From: Flaveria trinervia
Taxonomy: Eukaryota > Streptophyta > Magnoliopsida > Asterales > Asteraceae
Length of the DNA stretch: 64,000 bases
Reading direction: 5' to 3'
NCBI GenBank assembly: GCA_025506515.1
Contig: CM046453.1
Span: 46,608,395-46,672,394, forward strand
The first letter of the stretch is position 1. Each line of letters starts with the position of its first letter. The notes under the pieces are model-generated. The model worked only from the letters and a program-made list of their open reading frames with translations, did no database searches and was not told the DNA's origin. Both the position numbers and the translations under genes were made by a program. Below, piece by piece: positions 1 to 10,794 of the stretch.

Positions 1-831
1 AGAACTTCCCAATTCTTTTCCAACATGATTACTACCACTCGAGAAATTACTTGTATTGCTCCCTCCTAGAATTGGATTTTGAATGTGAGAGTTTGCAGCG
101 AATGACAACAAAGCAACATTTTGAGAAAAACCAGAGGTGGGCATCATAGTCTCGTTAAATTCTCTTCTTTTCATAGCCAACTCAAAAGATTTCAACTTGT
201 TAATGATATCCATCAGCTTATAATCTGTAAAACCTCTTTCTTGTTTGAGCATCCTCACTTGAAGACTCCACTGTTGTGGAAGAGAATCGAGAAGCCTGTT
301 AACTTGTTCACTGTTGGAGAGTCTTTCATCATACTTCTTCAGAGTGCTTGAGACGGTTAAGAAACGATTTTGTCAGATCTATCAAACTTTCATTCTTGTA
401 TCCTACAAACGAATTGAACTCCTTTTCAGCTTGAATACTCTTGTGTTTCACCAGATCTGCATTCCCATCATAGAATTCACAGAGACCATCATAAAGAGAT
501 TTAGCATTTTTATGCTCTGCAAAACGATTGTAGATATCTGGAGCCAAGCAGAGAGTTAGAGCACCAAAAGCTTTTTGATCACGATCAATCAGTTTCAGAT
601 CTCTTTCAGTATAAGAAGATGGGTCTTGTTCTGAGAAACGACATCACCAACCGTAACCGTAGGTATATGAGGACCTGAAATAATCGATTCCCATTGATTA
701 TGATGTGTGTAGAAAAAGAAAGCTTTGAGACATCTCTTCTAATCTTCAAAATTATCTCCATTAATGAGTCTTGGAGGTCTATTAGGAGCAACACTTTCAA
801 GATCCGCAAGTGTAAGAGTAGTTAATTTCGA
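1..831 (-). pseudogene. gag of element A (copia, UBN2-type), broken
   Basis: Copia capsid-like Gag, the structural protein of the virus-like particle. Translation starts at 831 (MSKLTTLTL...) and shows the usual N-terminal block ending INGDNFED, then an in-frame TAG where this block normally has a tryptophan. The frame continues through GPHIP and the block around RDQKAFGAL, is clear at 329-547 (FAEHKNAKSLYDGL...), and shifts near 350. The last part (LLDSLPQQW, FTDYKLMDIINKLKSFELAMKRREF) runs to about 100. At least one nonsense codon and two frameshifts make it non-functional. The zinc knuckle should lie beyond the left edge. Confidence 0.8.
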
Positions 832-835
832 CATG

Positions 836-1240
836 ATAGTTTCGGCAGAAAAATTGATAATTTCGCTGACAAATTCGCTAACAAATTCGCTGAAAGAGGT
901 GACTTGGCTAACAGTTTCGCTGAAACAATACTATCGCAGATACTTTCGCAAAAACTGACACTTTCGCTTGCAATTTCGGCAGCACTTTCACTTGAACAGA
1001 GACAACAATTGCTTAGTTTCGCTGCTAAATTCGCAGGAAACAAGCTTGAACTTTCGTTCAAAAATAGATTCGGCAGCAATTTCGTTTGATGATTGGTCAA
1101 AAGTACTAATGAACTTTCGTTCAAGGGAATACTTTCGCTGAAACTCTAGAAAACAACTTCTGATCCAAAATAACTCATAATTTCGCTGAATGAAGATGAC
1201 AGTTTCGCTGTAAGAACAGTAATTTCGCTGGTCGATCTCA
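836..1240. repeat. Dispersed TTTCGC motif array in leader of element A
   Basis: About 20 exact or one-mismatch copies of TTTCGCTG or ATTCGCTG, with irregular spacing of roughly 10-40 bp, fill the untranslated leader. The array starts right next to the gag start codon at about 831. The same motif recurs in the LTR at 1735-1865. Spacing is too irregular for an ordinary tandem repeat. Confidence 0.8.
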
Positions 1241-1444
1241 AAACCCTTTTTCACCTCAAAATCAATCTGAAATCATCCAAATCTCAATGAATTTGAGATC
1301 TGATGATTGTAGAATCTTCCTCAATCAAGAACAAGCATAATTCAATCAAATTCCATGCCAAAAACAGCTGATAATCCAATGAAAATTGATTGAAACTAGA
1401 TATTGACCAAAACCACAAAAACTCAACAAATCAAGAGCACTAAG

Positions 1445-1456
1445 GCTCTGATACCA
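1445..1456 (-). other. Primer binding site of element A
   Basis: The minus strand reads TGGTATCAGAGC, the classic site complementary to the 3' end of plant initiator tRNA-Met, three bases inside the 5' LTR. Minus-strand DNA synthesis would start here. Confidence 0.9.
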
Positions 1457-1714
1457 TATTGTTGGTCCATGTGATCGATGAACAGTACAATTGATAGGAT
1501 AATTTGATCAATATCAAACACACAATCCAAGTAACAACAATGAGAAGTCAATATGATGAATCAAGACATAATTGGTACTCAAATGAACAAACTCACTCAA
1601 TAACAACAAGCACAATTGTATTTCAATGAAGTAACTCCTTAGAAATGGTAGCTTGCAACAGAATTCCACGATTAGGGTTTTGCCAGCTACCCGTACAAAG
1701 TGAAATGACAATAG

Positions 1715-1722
1715 TATATATA
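1715..1722 (-). promoter_or_regulatory. Possible TATA box in LTR of element A
   Basis: TATATATA lies about 260 bp upstream, in element orientation, of the primer site. It is the best TATA candidate in this LTR. It is symmetric, so strand comes from the element only. Confidence 0.35.
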
Positions 1723-1739
1723 GCAGTCATAGATTCGTT

Positions 1740-1766
1740 GACAGTTTCGCTACCAGCGAAACTGTC
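1740..1766. repeat. Perfect 12-bp hairpin in LTR of element A
   Basis: Arms 1740-1751 and 1755-1766 are exact reverse complements (GACAGTTTCGCT and AGCGAAACTGTC) with a 3-nt loop. Each arm holds the element's TTTCGCT motif. The hairpin is about 20 bp from the TATA candidate on its downstream (transcript) side only if transcription starts to its right; in element orientation it lies just upstream of that box. Confidence 0.85.
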
Positions 1767-1977
1767 ATGCCGAAACTATAGTTTCGCCCGGCAGAACACA
1801 AGTTCACCGGGTAAACCAAAACAGCAAACTGTGAGCGAATGTATAGATTCGTTCAAGTTTCGCTGGACTGCCAAAACTGCTAATTACAAACAAAATAAAA
1901 AATGAAACTAACAAAAGTCCTATTACAATGTAAAGTAAACATCTATACTAAAGTGAGTCCAACCTAACATGATCTTC

Positions 1978-2896
1978 ATAACATGTTTATAATCTGAAAA
2001 GTTCGTGTTCTTAAAGCTGTTTTAAGATGAAAACAAAAAAACCCAAAACAATAGGATCTTTGATATGTGAATGAACAAGCTATTAGCAAATGTAAAACAA
2101 CATAAAATCACAGCTTCAATGAGCTGTGATAACTACCTTCTTCCAGCAGCAAAAACGACCAAGGAAGAAAGGTTTGGATGCTCAAATCTTGGCCAAGACT
2201 CCAAGGAAGAAGCCCTCAAGTGTGTTTACCCCAAAGCTCCTTGCAAGACACCTTCTTGTTAGGAAGAACACCACCAAAATGAACACAAAAATCATTCTCC
2301 AAGAGCTTCAATGCTGCTGCCTTGTTCCGTAACTTGAAAGGGAGAGAGAGGAGAGATATTTGTGTTTTGCATGTATTGGAATGAATGAATCAATTGAGTG
2401 TAAGGCTGGTGATGTTTGTGTGCTTTCAAGACACAATGTGGTCCAATCAAAATTACAAGGGGCGGCCAAAAGAGAGTGTTTGAAAGAGTTTCCCCCCCTT
2501 TAATTTTTGTAACACATAACACATTGTCACTAGTCATATGTCACACAATAAAAGGTCACTTTCTAGACATAATTTATAAGTGTGACATATGTGCTCTTTA
2601 ATTAAACAATTTAATTAAAGTACACTCATGTGTTATTAGTGTTATTTAAACCCCTTTTAAATGACAAGAATAACAATAAACACATCAACAAATTATCCTT
2701 ATAATTTGTTCCATCTCATATGCAATTTATTTGAAAACCCATTTCTAAATTGGTGTAAATATTTAATTGCATGATCATATCAGCAATTAAATATAAATGG
2801 TGTTTGCTAAGCTTGTTATTGGGTATAACCCGACTTGGATCATAACGTATTAACCACATCCATCTTCTAAGTGTCTTGGGCACACAGAATCCTTCA
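1978..2896 (-). repeat. 3' LTR of element B, truncated
   Basis: Matches 9200-10124 nearly base for base. The first about 70 bp of the right copy (starting TGAACGG) are absent where element A abuts. It ends ATCCTTCA next to the polypurine tract. Small ORFs inside it recur in the other LTR but show no protein family. Confidence 0.85.
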
Positions 2897-2912
2897 ATCT
2901 CCCACTTGCCCA
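2897..2912 (-). other. Polypurine tract of element B
   Basis: The minus strand reads a purine run containing AAGTGGGAGAT directly inside the 3' LTR. It is shared with element C at 17601-17615. It would prime plus-strand DNA synthesis. Confidence 0.75.
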
Positions 2913-3676
2913 AGATTCATAGAAGATTAATGGAAGCAGTAAATATACCGCCTAACAACGGTTTACTACCCTTAATACGCATGACTTATAGCCATTCAAT
3001 AACATCATCCCTTTAAAGTACCCTACTTGAAAAGATTTAGGTGAATCAATCATCTATCCTTTTGTTACAGATGTCATGTTAAATCCAAGGACACAGAATG
3101 ATCATTCCTTGTTGATTTAACTTAATCAGGCCTTAGACATCTAACTCTCAACGAATAAGAGGAACAAATTCCATCTTGACTACATACGTTTCTCACAAAC
3201 ACCTCATGTTATATCTGAACATACCCTTATGTACTGTCCATTATTTCAGGACAGTGAAGAATTAGCTCAAGGTATAATACTTAGTGAATATCAAAACTCA
3301 ATATGTATCTCAGGTCGGAGGATACCAAATGATATTCGCCTTTACTCAAATTTACTTATGATCAATCATTAAGATTCCATGTAGTAAAATTTGAGATGCG
3401 GGTTAGTCCAATATTTGTGTCCCACAAATATCTACGAACCTTGGTCGCAACCCATTGCTCTATATTCATCCTTATGAATATCAACCAATCCAAGTTCATA
3501 ATAATCTTACTCTCACACTTTTTCCCACAAGTATGAGCGACTACGAACATTTTAGAGTAAACATTTTACTCATGGATAAAACATGCTAAATAGGAACATT
3601 AATTGAAACACTATAACCAAATAATATTTATTCAAATAATACAGAGTTCCACATATCCAAATACAAAATTTACAGA
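2913..3676 (-). other. 3' untranslated region of element B
   Basis: About 760 bp between the RNase H stop and the polypurine tract. It aligns with 17617-18330 in element C (with some 60 bp missing there). I see no ORF with family resemblance. Confidence 0.6.
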
Positions 3677-4611
3677 TCAAATCCAATCACTAGAATATCG
3701 AAGTCCCATGGCACAAGTATGACCTTCATGCTTTGCCTTTTCAAGGAGCTTCGTGAGAGGATCCGCAATGTTTTGATCCGTGTGAACTTTGCGAATACAT
3801 ATCTTTCCCTTTTCAACTTCATCTCGTATGTAGTTGAATCTCCGCTCAATGTGCCTAGTCTTTTGATGAGCACGAGGTTCCTTGATTTGAGCAATCGCAC
3901 CCTCGTTGTCATAAAAGATCTCTAGGGGTTCCTGAATGGAAGGGATAACCCCTAGATCGGCAATGAATTTTTCAACCATGCAGCTTCTTGAGCTGCCAAT
4001 GAGGCGGCGACGTATTATGATTCTGTAGTTGATAGAGCCACCACATCCTGCTTGGAGCTCTTCCAAGAGACAGCTCCTCCATTCAGAATGAAAATGTATC
4101 CCGATTGTGACCGTGAATCGTCACGATCGGTTTGGAAACTCGCATCCGTGTAACCTTTTACAACGAGCTCCTCGTCACCAGATCCATAGATCAGGAACAT
4201 ATCTCTTGTCCTCCTTAGGTACTTAGTATGTTCTTAACAACCATCCAATGACTATTCCAGGATTTTGCTGGTAACGGCTTGTCATGCTCAAGGCGCATGA
4301 CACGTCCGGTCGAGTGCATATCATTGCATACATGATGGATCCAATAGCAGATGCATATGGGATTGTCTTCATTTTATCTTGCTCATCCTTTGAGCTTGGA
4401 CATTGAGTCGTACTCAATATCGTTCCTCTTTGAATAGGTACGGTACCTTTCTTAGAGTTTTCCATCTTGAACCTTTTCAAGATCTTATCAATGTATGCAC
4501 TTTGATTCAAACCAATCAACCGCCTTGATCTATCCCTATAGATCTTTATTCCCAGAATGTAGGCGGCTTCACCAAGATCCTTAATGGAAAAACAACTTCC
4601 AAGCCAGGTTT
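3677..4611 (-). pseudogene. RT end and RNase H of element B, broken
   Basis: Fragments 4223-4519 (GLNQSAYIDKILKRF ... IPYASAIGSIMYAMICTRPDV), 4015-4200 (GYTDASFQTDRDDSRSQSGYIF, the start of RNase H with its catalytic D) and 3677-4066 (DNEGAIAQIKEPRAHQKTRHIERRFNYIRDEV ... HTDQNIADPLTK). Together they make the end of copia pol in three frames. The stop at 3677 is the natural end because C ends at the same place. Confidence 0.82.
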
Positions 4612-5709
4612 TTACACCTTCCAGGGTTGGAATGTCATTTCCAATAGTAGTATGTCATCAACATACAATACTAGGAAAGTTATTGTGCTCCCACTAGTCT
4701 TCTTATACACACAAGCCTCATCAGCGTTTTTGATGAAGCCAAATTTCTTTACCTCCTCATCAAAACGATGATTCCAGCTTCTCGATGCTTGTTTCAATCC
4801 ATAGATTGATTTCTTTAACTTGCATACTTTATTAGGATGTTTTGGATCGACAAAACCTTCAGGCTGAACCATATAAACATCTTCCTCAAGATATCCATTT
4901 AGGAATGCGGTTTTGACATCCATTTGGCAAATCTCATAATCATGATGAGCAGCTATGGCAAACAATATCCTTATAGACTTTAGCATCACAACAGGTGAGA
5001 AGGTTTCATCATAATCAACCCCTTGAGTTTGAGTGAAACCCTTCGCTACAAGTCTAGCTTTATAAGTATCCAAGTTTCCATGCATATCGGTTTTCTTCTT
5101 GAAAACCCACTTACTTCCAACTACCTTGGAATTAAGAGGTGGTACAACAAGTTCCCAAACTTGATTGTCATACATGGATTGCATCTCAACGTTCATGGCT
5201 TCAAGCCATTTGGCACAATCCGAATTAGACACTGCATCATGGTATGTGGTTGGCTCATCTGAATCTACCACATAGCATCCATCCATGAAAAATCCGTATC
5301 TTTCAGGTGGATTACTAATTCTACCACTTCTACGAACGTTTTGTGTGTATTGATCAACCCCTTGATCATCCTCAACATCCTCATGTTGAGTGCTAGTTTC
5401 AACCAAACGTGCATAGGGTTGTGGTTCTTGATCATCTTCAAGGTCCACTGTTCTACTGCCAGCTCCTTCCATAAGGAACTTTGCTTCTAAGAACTCACCC
5501 TTTCTGGCAACAAACACCTTTTGTTCCAGTGGATCATAGAAATAATATCCCATAGAATCTCTAGGATATCCAACAAAGATACACTTGGTGGATCGGACTT
5601 CCAATTTGTTTGGGGTGGGAGTCTTAACATAAGCCTCACATCCCCAAACCCTTAAGTATGATAGGGATGGAACTCTTCCATGCCATATCTCAAAGGGTGT
5701 CCTTTCCAC
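4612..5709 (-). pseudogene. integrase C-terminus and reverse transcriptase of element B
   Basis: A 365-codon open stretch. It opens with the integrase tail (ERTPFEIWHGRVPSLSYLRVWGCEAYV), then an acidic linker (about residues 110-150), then the copia RT: WVFKKK, KARLVAKGFTQTQGVDYDETFSPV, QMDVKTAFLNGYLEEDVYM, SIYGLKQASRSW and the active-site VLYVDDILL near residue 350. A frameshift just after YVDD ends it. This is the longest open piece in B. The frameshift at its upstream end lies in a short A run and is shared with element C. Confidence 0.85.
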
Positions 5710-6809
5710 CTTTTTGTTGGGGCCATATTTAAAATACGGCGGCGGAGAGCAAAGCGAAACCCCAAAATGATAGAGGTAATGTGCTTCTAGCCATCATAGA
5801 TCGGACCATATCCAATAAGGTTGATTCCTCCTCTCAGACACACCATTGTGTTGTGGTGTTCCAGGTGGAGTAAGTTATGAGACAATCCCACAACTCTTAA
5901 GATGATCTTGGAAAGCATCACTTAGTATTCACCTCCTCTATCGGTACGGAGAACTTTATTGACTTGTTAGTTGATTTTCCACCTCATTCTTGAAGATTTT
6001 GGACATTTCAAAAGCTTCATCTTTGTGTCTTAATAAGTACACATACCCATAGCGACTATAATCGTTGGTAAAGGTAATGAAGTATCTTTCACCATTCCTA
6101 GTCATTGGCTTAAAAGGACCACATACATCCGAATGTATGATTCCTAATAGATCTTTTGCCCTTTCGTTAGTTCACTAAAGGGTGTCTTAGTCATTTTACC
6201 TTGTAAACAAGATTCACAACATCAAATGAATCACATTCATTTGTTTTTAAAAGACCATTCTTTTGAAGTGTTTGTAAACGTTTCTTGTTTATATAGCCAA
6301 GACGACAATGCCAAAGATAGGTATCACTCAAGTCCAACTTGAGTTTCTTGGTGTTAGTTTGGTACAATGAGCTATTTAAAGTATTTTCATGAACCAATTC
6401 ATAAATACAATTAGTGGGAATAGCTTTAAAATAGAACATACCATTAAAAGAAACATGAATATCTTTTTCAACAAATGATAATACATATCCAAATTGTTTT
6501 AACAGGGCTACAGAGATAATATTCCTAGTCAAACTAGGAGCATACAAACATTGTTCAAAATCACTTCCAAACCATTTGGAAGTTTCAAGATGTAGTCACC
6601 ACGGGCTTCAACTTGAACTTTAGCCCCATTGCCCATGTAGAGGCTTACATCCCTTTCTTGAAGTCACTACTTCTTTTGAACCCCTGCAACAAATTGCAAA
6701 TGTGAGTTCCACATCCGGTATCTAATACCCATGTGTTAGAGGATATCTTGTTTAAATCAATATGGATCATGTATATTGTACCTGAGGTCTGCCGGCATCC
6801 CTCTTGCTT
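5710..6809 (-). pseudogene. protease and integrase of element B, broken
   Basis: Continuation of the polyprotein: the aspartic protease block (about 6690-6740), the GAG-pre-integrase segment (6191-6547, with LWHCRLGYINKKRL giving the H of the HHCC zinc site), then the integrase core in fragments with DYSRYGYVYLLRHKDEAF and TPQHNGVSERR near 5830-6080. Several single-base indels remove continuity. Comparison with C at 20301-21593, where this part is one open frame, shows the order. Confidence 0.75.
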
Positions 6810-7672
6810 TCAACTCTTGGAGATGGACAGGACAATTCCTTGCCCAATGTCCAATCTCCCCACACTTGAAGCATGGGTCGTTAGTAGCAACCTTTTGCTT
6901 TTTCTCTTGTGGTTTGGGTGGCACCCTTGCCACCCTTTTCCCTTTTCCCCAAGCGGGTCCCTTACCTTTGCAACCTTTGCCTTGGGTGCGGGACGAGGCC
7001 TTTTATTGTTCCCACCTTCATGGATGGTGAGAACGGGTAAAACCCTTTTACCCATGGCCGCCTCGACCGTTTTGAGCATTGAGTGAAGCTCACCAATTCT
7101 TTTGTCCCATGCATTCATGTTGTAGTTCAACACGAATGTCTCGAACTTCTTGGTAAGGCCATTTAGGATCAAATCTGTGGCCAATTCCTTTGAGACGGGA
7201 CAATTAAGCCTCTCGAGGCGGTCAATGTGACTTTTCATCTTAAGTACATAAGATGAAACAGATTGGTTGTCGTCCATACGACATGCATGGAGTGCTCGAA
7301 CCGTTTTGAAGCGCTCAACCCTTGCTTGCTGTTGGAACGTGTCCTTCAGTTTGGTTATCATGTCGTAAGCTCCGTGGTGTTCATACTCCTTTTGGAGATC
7401 TGGAGTCATGCTCGTTAGCATGAGACAAGACACTTGGACGGAGTCCTCAGTGTATTTCAGCCAATCGTTATAGGCCTCCTCATCATCCTCGCTAGTTTGA
7501 TCGGGGATAGGGTCGTCTAAAACATACGATCTTCTCTCTGCTTGAGAACGATTCTCAAGTTTCGATACCAATCGATGAAGTTGTTATGATTTAGACGTTC
7601 CTTTTGGAGGATCGCTCGTAGAGATTGGTTGGACGCTGATGAGTTATCGGAATTATCATTATTTGAGGCCAT
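6810..7672 (-). pseudogene. gag of element B with zinc knuckle, broken
   Basis: Copia Gag. The start is ATG at 7672 (MASNNDNSD...), chosen because the intact homologue in element C starts identically at 22332. A frameshift at about 7550 moves to the frame of 7571-6810, which carries the capsid helices (DDPIPDQ, YNDWLKYTEDSVQVSCLML, HGAYDMITKLKDTF, MDDNQSVSSYVLKMKSHIDRL). A further frameshift near 6970 separates the CCHC zinc knuckle (CFKCGEIGHWARNC) at about 6830-6880. Gag binds RNA and assembles particles; this copy cannot make one uninterrupted protein. Confidence 0.82.
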
Positions 7673-9111
7673 CTACAAAATTTTAACAAAGTTTTATTTT
7701 AGTATTTCGATATTGTAATTTTAATAATAAATGCCTTTCAAGGTCTTTTCATATTAAAATTAGAACCCAACATTATATTTAAATTGTGGTTAGGTGACCT
7801 TTATCCAACGTTTTAAATTAATAAGGTGGTCAACATTTGACGATTGCAACCATTTGCAACTTCTAGAAATATGGGATCGACTTGAAACATCATATGTAAA
7901 GTCGGCATGTTAATCCCATCAACACCATTTGGAAACCACATCGTAGGTGATCCATTTGACATGATTTGCAAATCAAGACACCCTACTTACACCCACGTGT
8001 GAGTTTGCCAAAACAAGTGGTTAGGTGACCTTTATCCCACAAATAAGGCATTCTCACCTCAAGTCACAAGTTCCCTGAAAATGGTTAGGTGACCTTTATC
8101 CCAATAAGAGTTCCCAAGTGACTCAAGTGTTGTGTAAAAGGACGGTGTTGATCTTGTTTTAGAAATGTTTAGAGGTTTCATAATTCTAGTTTAGAAAACT
8201 CTATGTACTTGTATTTGCATGCTTTCAAATACAAGGTACCCTATGGTTCTTTGATAAAACCTATTTTAATCTTTAAAATCATTAAACCATTTTAATAACT
8301 TTATTTAAAATTTTAAGAACCATCAATTTTCAGCTTGTTAAGTTTGTTAATGAGTTTGTTATGAATATCCAAATATCAACCAAACAATCAAACAACAAAC
8401 AATCAACCAAGCATAAACATAAACAACCATATGTGCATATGTGCATAACCATAGCATCTAAAGTGGTCCACAGTTGTTTGCCATCACAAGTGTGGTCCAT
8501 AGGACATTCCTAAGGGTCACAAACAAAGCAAATAGAAAACATCCAAAAGCCTCCACTTGAAACCGCATCCAAAATGCTCCATGTTTCTTTCATGACCTTC
8601 CTTTGTGCTTCCAATGTGTATGTCTTCATATTACAAGATATAAAGTCCTTATACAAGATATCTAGTAAAATGAAATACACCTAATCTATTTATTACAACC
8701 CAATAATAAATAAATTACATTTGAAACAAAGCACAAATAACAAATAATACAACCCAATTGAATGAATGAATACAACCATTACAAACATCCAAACAATCAC
8801 AAGGTCAATGGCTAGGTTATGCACTAAAACAAGCATCTATCATATCATCCAAATAAATAATGAAAACCCCACTTAAAACCACGAAATTTCAGCCAACATA
8901 AACTGAAATTTCGGGTTTTATTTTGTCCAAACAAAACAAATAACAAACATGTATATCTTTCAAAGTTTAATCACAAGCATGTGTGATATGACTTTGAAAG
9001 ATTGGGGTTTCATATCATATGAACTTAGCAGCCCAAAATCAGCCTATACTAAGCTTATAATCATTCCTTAAAACCAATTTTAAAGACAAAACAAGCAAGT
9101 CATCCACGTAA
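7673..9111 (-). other. Leader of element B
   Basis: About 1.4 kb between primer site and gag, AT-rich, without a recognisable coding region. It aligns with 22333-23780 in C. It holds three copies of a 20-bp motif at about 7790, 8020 and 8084. Confidence 0.6.
7786..8106. repeat. Three spaced copies of a 20-bp leader motif (element B)
   Basis: GTTAGGTGACCTTTATCC occurs at about 7790-7808, 8022-8040 and 8084-8102, always preceded by GTG or ATG. Spacing is about 230 and 62 bp. Element C has the same three copies at the same relative places. Confidence 0.85.
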
Positions 9112-9127
9112 CCGGCTCTTGATGCCA
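9112..9127 (-). other. Primer binding site of element B
   Basis: The minus strand reads TGGCATCAAGAGCCGG one base inside the 5' LTR. It resembles the TGGTATCAGAGC tRNA-Met site but with changes; the same string serves element C, so it is the family's own primer site. Confidence 0.75.
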
Positions 9128-9128
9128 T

Positions 9129-10124
9129 TGAACGGTTTGTTAGAACACCAAAACATAGTTTAACCTTTTATACTTTCAGAAAACGCAGCGGAGGTTTAGG
9201 ATTATAACATGTTTATAATCTGAAAAGTTCGTGTTCTAAAAGCTGTTTTAAGATGAAAACAAAAAAACCCAAAACAATATGATCTTTGATATGTGAATGA
9301 ACAAGCTATTAGCAAATGTAAAACAACATAAAATCACAGCTTCAATGAGCTGTGATAACTACCTTCTTCCAGCAGCAAAAACGACCAAGGAAGAAAGGTT
9401 TGGATGCTCAAATCTTGGCCAAGACTCCAAGGAAGAAGCCCCCAAGTGTGTTTACCCCAAAGCTCCTTGCAAGACACCTTCTTATTAGGAAGAACACCAC
9501 CAAAATGAACACAAAAATCATTCTCCAAGAGCTTCAATGCTGTTGCCTTGTTCCATAACTTGAGAGGGAGAGAGAGGAGAGATTTTTGTGTTTTGCATGT
9601 ATTGGAATGAATGAATCAATTGAGTGTAAGGCTAGTGATGTTTGTGTGTTTTCAAGACACAATGTGGTCCAATCAAAATTACAAGGGGCGGCCAAAAGAG
9701 AGTGTTTGAAAGAGTTTCCCCCCTTTAATTTTTGTAACACATAACACATTGTCACTAGTCATATGTCACACAATAAAAGGTCACTTTCTAGACACAATTT
9801 ATAAGTGTGACATATGTGCTCTTTAATTAAACAATTTAATTAAAGTACACTCATGTGTTATTAGTGTTATTTAAACCCCTTTTAAATGACAAGAATAACA
9901 ATAAACACATCAATAAATTATCCTTATAATTTGTTCCATCTCATATGCAATTTATTTAGAAAACCCATTTTCTAAATTGGTGTAAATATTTAATTGCATG
10001 ATCATATCATCAATTAAATATAAATTGGTGTTTGCTAAGCTTTTTATTGGGTATAACCCGACTTGGATCATAACGTATTAACCACATCCATCTTCTAAGT
10101 GTCTTGGGGACACGGAATCCTTCA
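9129..10124 (-). repeat. 5' LTR of element B
   Basis: 996 bp, starting TGAACGG one base after the primer site and ending CCTTCA, so terminal repeats are TGAA/TTCA. The length equals the 996-997 bp of element C's LTRs and the sequence is related to them. The C element starts TGTTGGG instead. Confidence 0.88.
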
Positions 10125-10129
10125 ACACA

Positions 10130-10794
10130 ATGTTCGCCTCGTAATCCGCTAACCAATCCATCCCAAGAACTACATCAAACCCGCCTAAGGTCATCATGAA
10201 TGGTCTAACAGGAAACTTGTGACCTTCTTATTCCATATCACATCCTTCTATCATTTCAAAAATCCTGGTAGACTTACCTATGGCAGTTTCTACATCAAAG
10301 GGTGTATTTATATTCTTTCTACTAACAGGAAATTTAGTACAGAAAGCAGCAAAAATGAAACTTTTACTAGCACAAGAATCGAATAATACAGAGGATACTG
10401 TTTGGTTTACAACAAACATACCTGACACAATATCAGGGTCCGTCCTAGCCTCTTCCTGCATCATCGTAAACGCTCTAGCGCTCGCCCTCGGTCCTTCGCC
10501 TCCAGTCTTCATCACCCCAGAACCTTCAGTCCTTGGCTTCTTATAGTCCTTACTCATATGGCCCTCAGCGCCATAGTTGAAACATCTCCATGCTTTGCAT
10601 TCCCTGGCCATATGACCAGGCTTCCCACACTTGAAGCACACATTCAATCCCCACCTACACTTGCCACTATGCTCCTTCCCACATTTGTTGCATCTCTTTA
10701 CTCCCACACCGAATGTGAGCACACGACGATCATCTATCTGTGCCTTCTCGTAACTCGTTGGGGCACCAACCCAACCAAACCTTTTCCCATTCAA
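10130..10794 (-). pseudogene. Gag zinc knuckles and protease of element D
   Basis: Minus-strand reading carries three knuckle-like blocks: CNKCGKEHSGKC, an intact CCHC CFKCGKPGHMAREC, and a damaged CFNYGAEGHMSKDY in which two cysteines are tyrosine. After an alanine-rich linker comes the retroviral-type aspartic protease with VLFDSCASKSF, where the usual G of DSGAS is C. The frame ends at 10228 and is then cut by element B at 10124. Knuckles bind RNA; the protease would cut the polyprotein. The mutations suggest it is dead. Confidence 0.82.

Larger units (their letters stand above)
1..1969 (-). mobile_element. Element A: Ty1/copia retrotransposon, 5' part only
   Basis: Minus-strand copia element entering from the left edge. 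Its 5' LTR lies on the right (1460-1969), followed leftwards by a perfect tRNA-iMet-type primer site, a leader of about 600 bp rich in TTTCGC motifs, and a broken gag. Protease to RNase H and the 3' LTR lie outside the window, so the far target duplication cannot be checked. It abuts the truncated LTR of element B at about 1978, so A probably inserted into that LTR (inference). Confidence 0.8.
1460..1969 (-). repeat. 5' LTR of element A
   Basis: About 510 bp. It begins TGTTGG (plus-strand reading) three bases after the primer site and is placed to end at CTAACA, giving TGTT...AACA terminal inverted repeats. It contains a TATATATA box-like string at 1715-1722, TTTCGC motifs, and a perfect 12-bp hairpin at 1740-1766. 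The right end is chosen from the terminal inverted repeat and is less certain than the left. Confidence 0.65.
1978..10124 (-). mobile_element. Element B: Ty1/copia retrotransposon, degenerate
   Basis: Minus-strand copia element with two approximately 1-kb LTRs (left one missing about 70 bp at its outer end), PPT, primer site, 1.4-kb leader, gag and full pol order (protease, integrase, RT, RNase H) broken by many frameshifts. It is inserted in gypsy element D: the base after its right LTR continues D, and the expected duplication would be ACACA at 10125-10129. The left partner is lost with the LTR truncation. Element C is a close relative. Confidence 0.88.

Noticed and set aside
2071..2332. 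ORFs of 63-68 codons in B's LTR (also at 9297-9558)
   Set aside because: Overlapping ORFs in two frames, repeated only because the LTR is repeated; no start context, no family resemblance.
6733..7086. 117-codon plus-strand ORF opposite B's gag
   Set aside because: Shadow of the minus-strand gag/zinc-knuckle frame; the same shadow appears opposite C.
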